This document shows, in pieces, positions 4,743 to 5,186 of a stretch of DNA of 5,186 nucleotides. The notes beneath the pieces were generated by a model, which was given only the letters and a program-made list of their open reading frames with translations, was not told the DNA's origin and made no database searches. The stretch spans positions 1 through 5,186 of the forward strand of contig CAJOPQ010000075.1 in the NCBI GenBank assembly GCA_905236445.1. Reading direction: 5' to 3'. Source of the stretch: an uncultured Clostridia bacterium (lineage in GTDB: Bacteria > Bacillota > Clostridia > Christensenellales > UBA1242). The position numbers were made by a program, and so were the translations under genes. Every line of letters starts with the position of its first letter. Positions within the stretch are counted from its first letter, which is position 1.

Positions 4743-5186
4743 ATGAGTTCAAAACAAAAAATTGCTATTGGTGCTATTGGTATTGTTCTAGTACTTGCTA
4801 TTATCGGTTTGACAATTGGTCTAGTATTGGTTGCTAATCAAGTTAGCGTAACTAACAGCATGACAGTTTCCTATAGTGCACGAGAAGTTGACGGTACTTT
4901 TACTACATCAGGTAAGTATTATTCATCTTCTTCAGATTCAACAGGTACTGTTATTAAAATTAGTACTAATAAAGATTCTGAATCTGTAACTTTTAGAGCT
5001 GGTGATGATGCTCCTACTACTGCATGGACTTATGAACCACAAGAGCTTGCTGCTAATGGTTATGTAGTTTACACTTTCACTTTTAGTAATACAAGTGATA
5101 AGCCTGCAACTATGCAAGTTGCTTTATCTGGTACTAACACTAACATGTTTGCAGGTGTTGTATCTACTGCTCCAACTGCTAAATTA
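4743..5186 (+). CDS. Membrane-anchored extracellular Thr/Ser/Val-rich protein, truncated by window end
   Basis: The frame is open from ATG 4743 to the last base (148 residues, no stop). AAGGAG at 4730-4735, seven bases upstream, fixes the start. The N-terminus MSSKQK is followed by a hydrophobic helix at about residues 7-31 (IAIGAIGIVLVLAIIGLTIG and on), with no clear signal-peptidase site, so a signal anchor with the C-terminus outside is likely. The rest alternates in beta-strand fashion and is rich in Thr, Ser, Val, Gly and Ala, for example VTNSMTVSYSAREVDGTF and YVVYTFTFSNTSDKPATMQV. The second stretch resembles an immunoglobulin-like or TasA/camelysin-like beta-sandwich strand pair, but I do not recognise the family. 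No LPXTG or other anchor can be judged because the end is missing. Isoleucine is ATT or ATC only (no ATA), and GCT, ACT and GGT dominate. Together with the strong ribosome site this suggests high expression. Confidence 0.85.
   Translation, partial: MSSKQKIAIGAIGIVLVLAIIGLTIGLVLVANQVSVTNSMTVSYSAREVDGTFTTSGKYYSSSSDSTGTVIKISTNKDSESVTFRAGDDAPTTAWTYEPQELAANGYVVYTFTFSNTSDKPATMQVALSGTNTNMFAGVVSTAPTAKL

Overview
The window looks like chromosomal DNA of an AT-rich, endospore-forming member of the Firmicutes, most likely a clostridial lineage. The support is direct: sporulation genes yqfC, yqfD and sigG lie next to housekeeping ybeY and era, all on the + strand. Shine-Dalgarno sites are GGAGG-type, and intrinsic terminators are short hairpins followed by T-runs. 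No mobile element, CRISPR array, tRNA or rRNA gene was recognised.

Layout. Positions 1-336 hold the 3' end of a gene that tentatively resembles the C-terminus of M49 (dipeptidyl-peptidase III type) metallopeptidases, closed by a terminator at about 346-379. A tightly packed operon follows: yqfC (445-735), yqfD (722-1843, overlapping yqfC by 14 nt), ybeY (1858-2349) and era (2350-3222, starting on the base after the ybeY stop). It ends in a terminator whose left arm lies inside the era coding sequence. This is a shortened form of the Bacillus yqfC-yqfD-phoH-...-ybeY-...-era cluster; phoH and the other usual insertions are absent. The operon combines mother-cell sporulation functions (YqfC, YqfD) with rRNA maturation and 30S assembly functions (YbeY, Era).

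Next comes sigG (3339-4112), the late forespore sigma factor. Just after it lies a 47-residue, strongly basic, Ser/Thr-rich peptide gene (4199-4342) with cysteines exactly seven residues apart. It has a near-perfect Shine-Dalgarno, its own terminator, and upstream a TGAATA-18-CACACTA element that fits the SigG promoter consensus. The simplest reading is a small forespore protein made under the sigma factor encoded next door. This is the most interesting candidate in the window.

The stretch 4343-4742 has no gene. It holds the small gene's terminator, a probable SigA-type promoter near 4463-4490, and an implied leader of roughly 245 nt. That leader contains a strong 12-bp hairpin, a 16-bp perfect palindrome and a repeated TTACGAAA motif. 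It precedes an abundant-looking membrane-anchored, Thr/Ser/Val-rich extracellular protein of unrecognised family (4743 to window end, truncated) whose codon use differs from the upstream genes (no ATA isoleucine codons).
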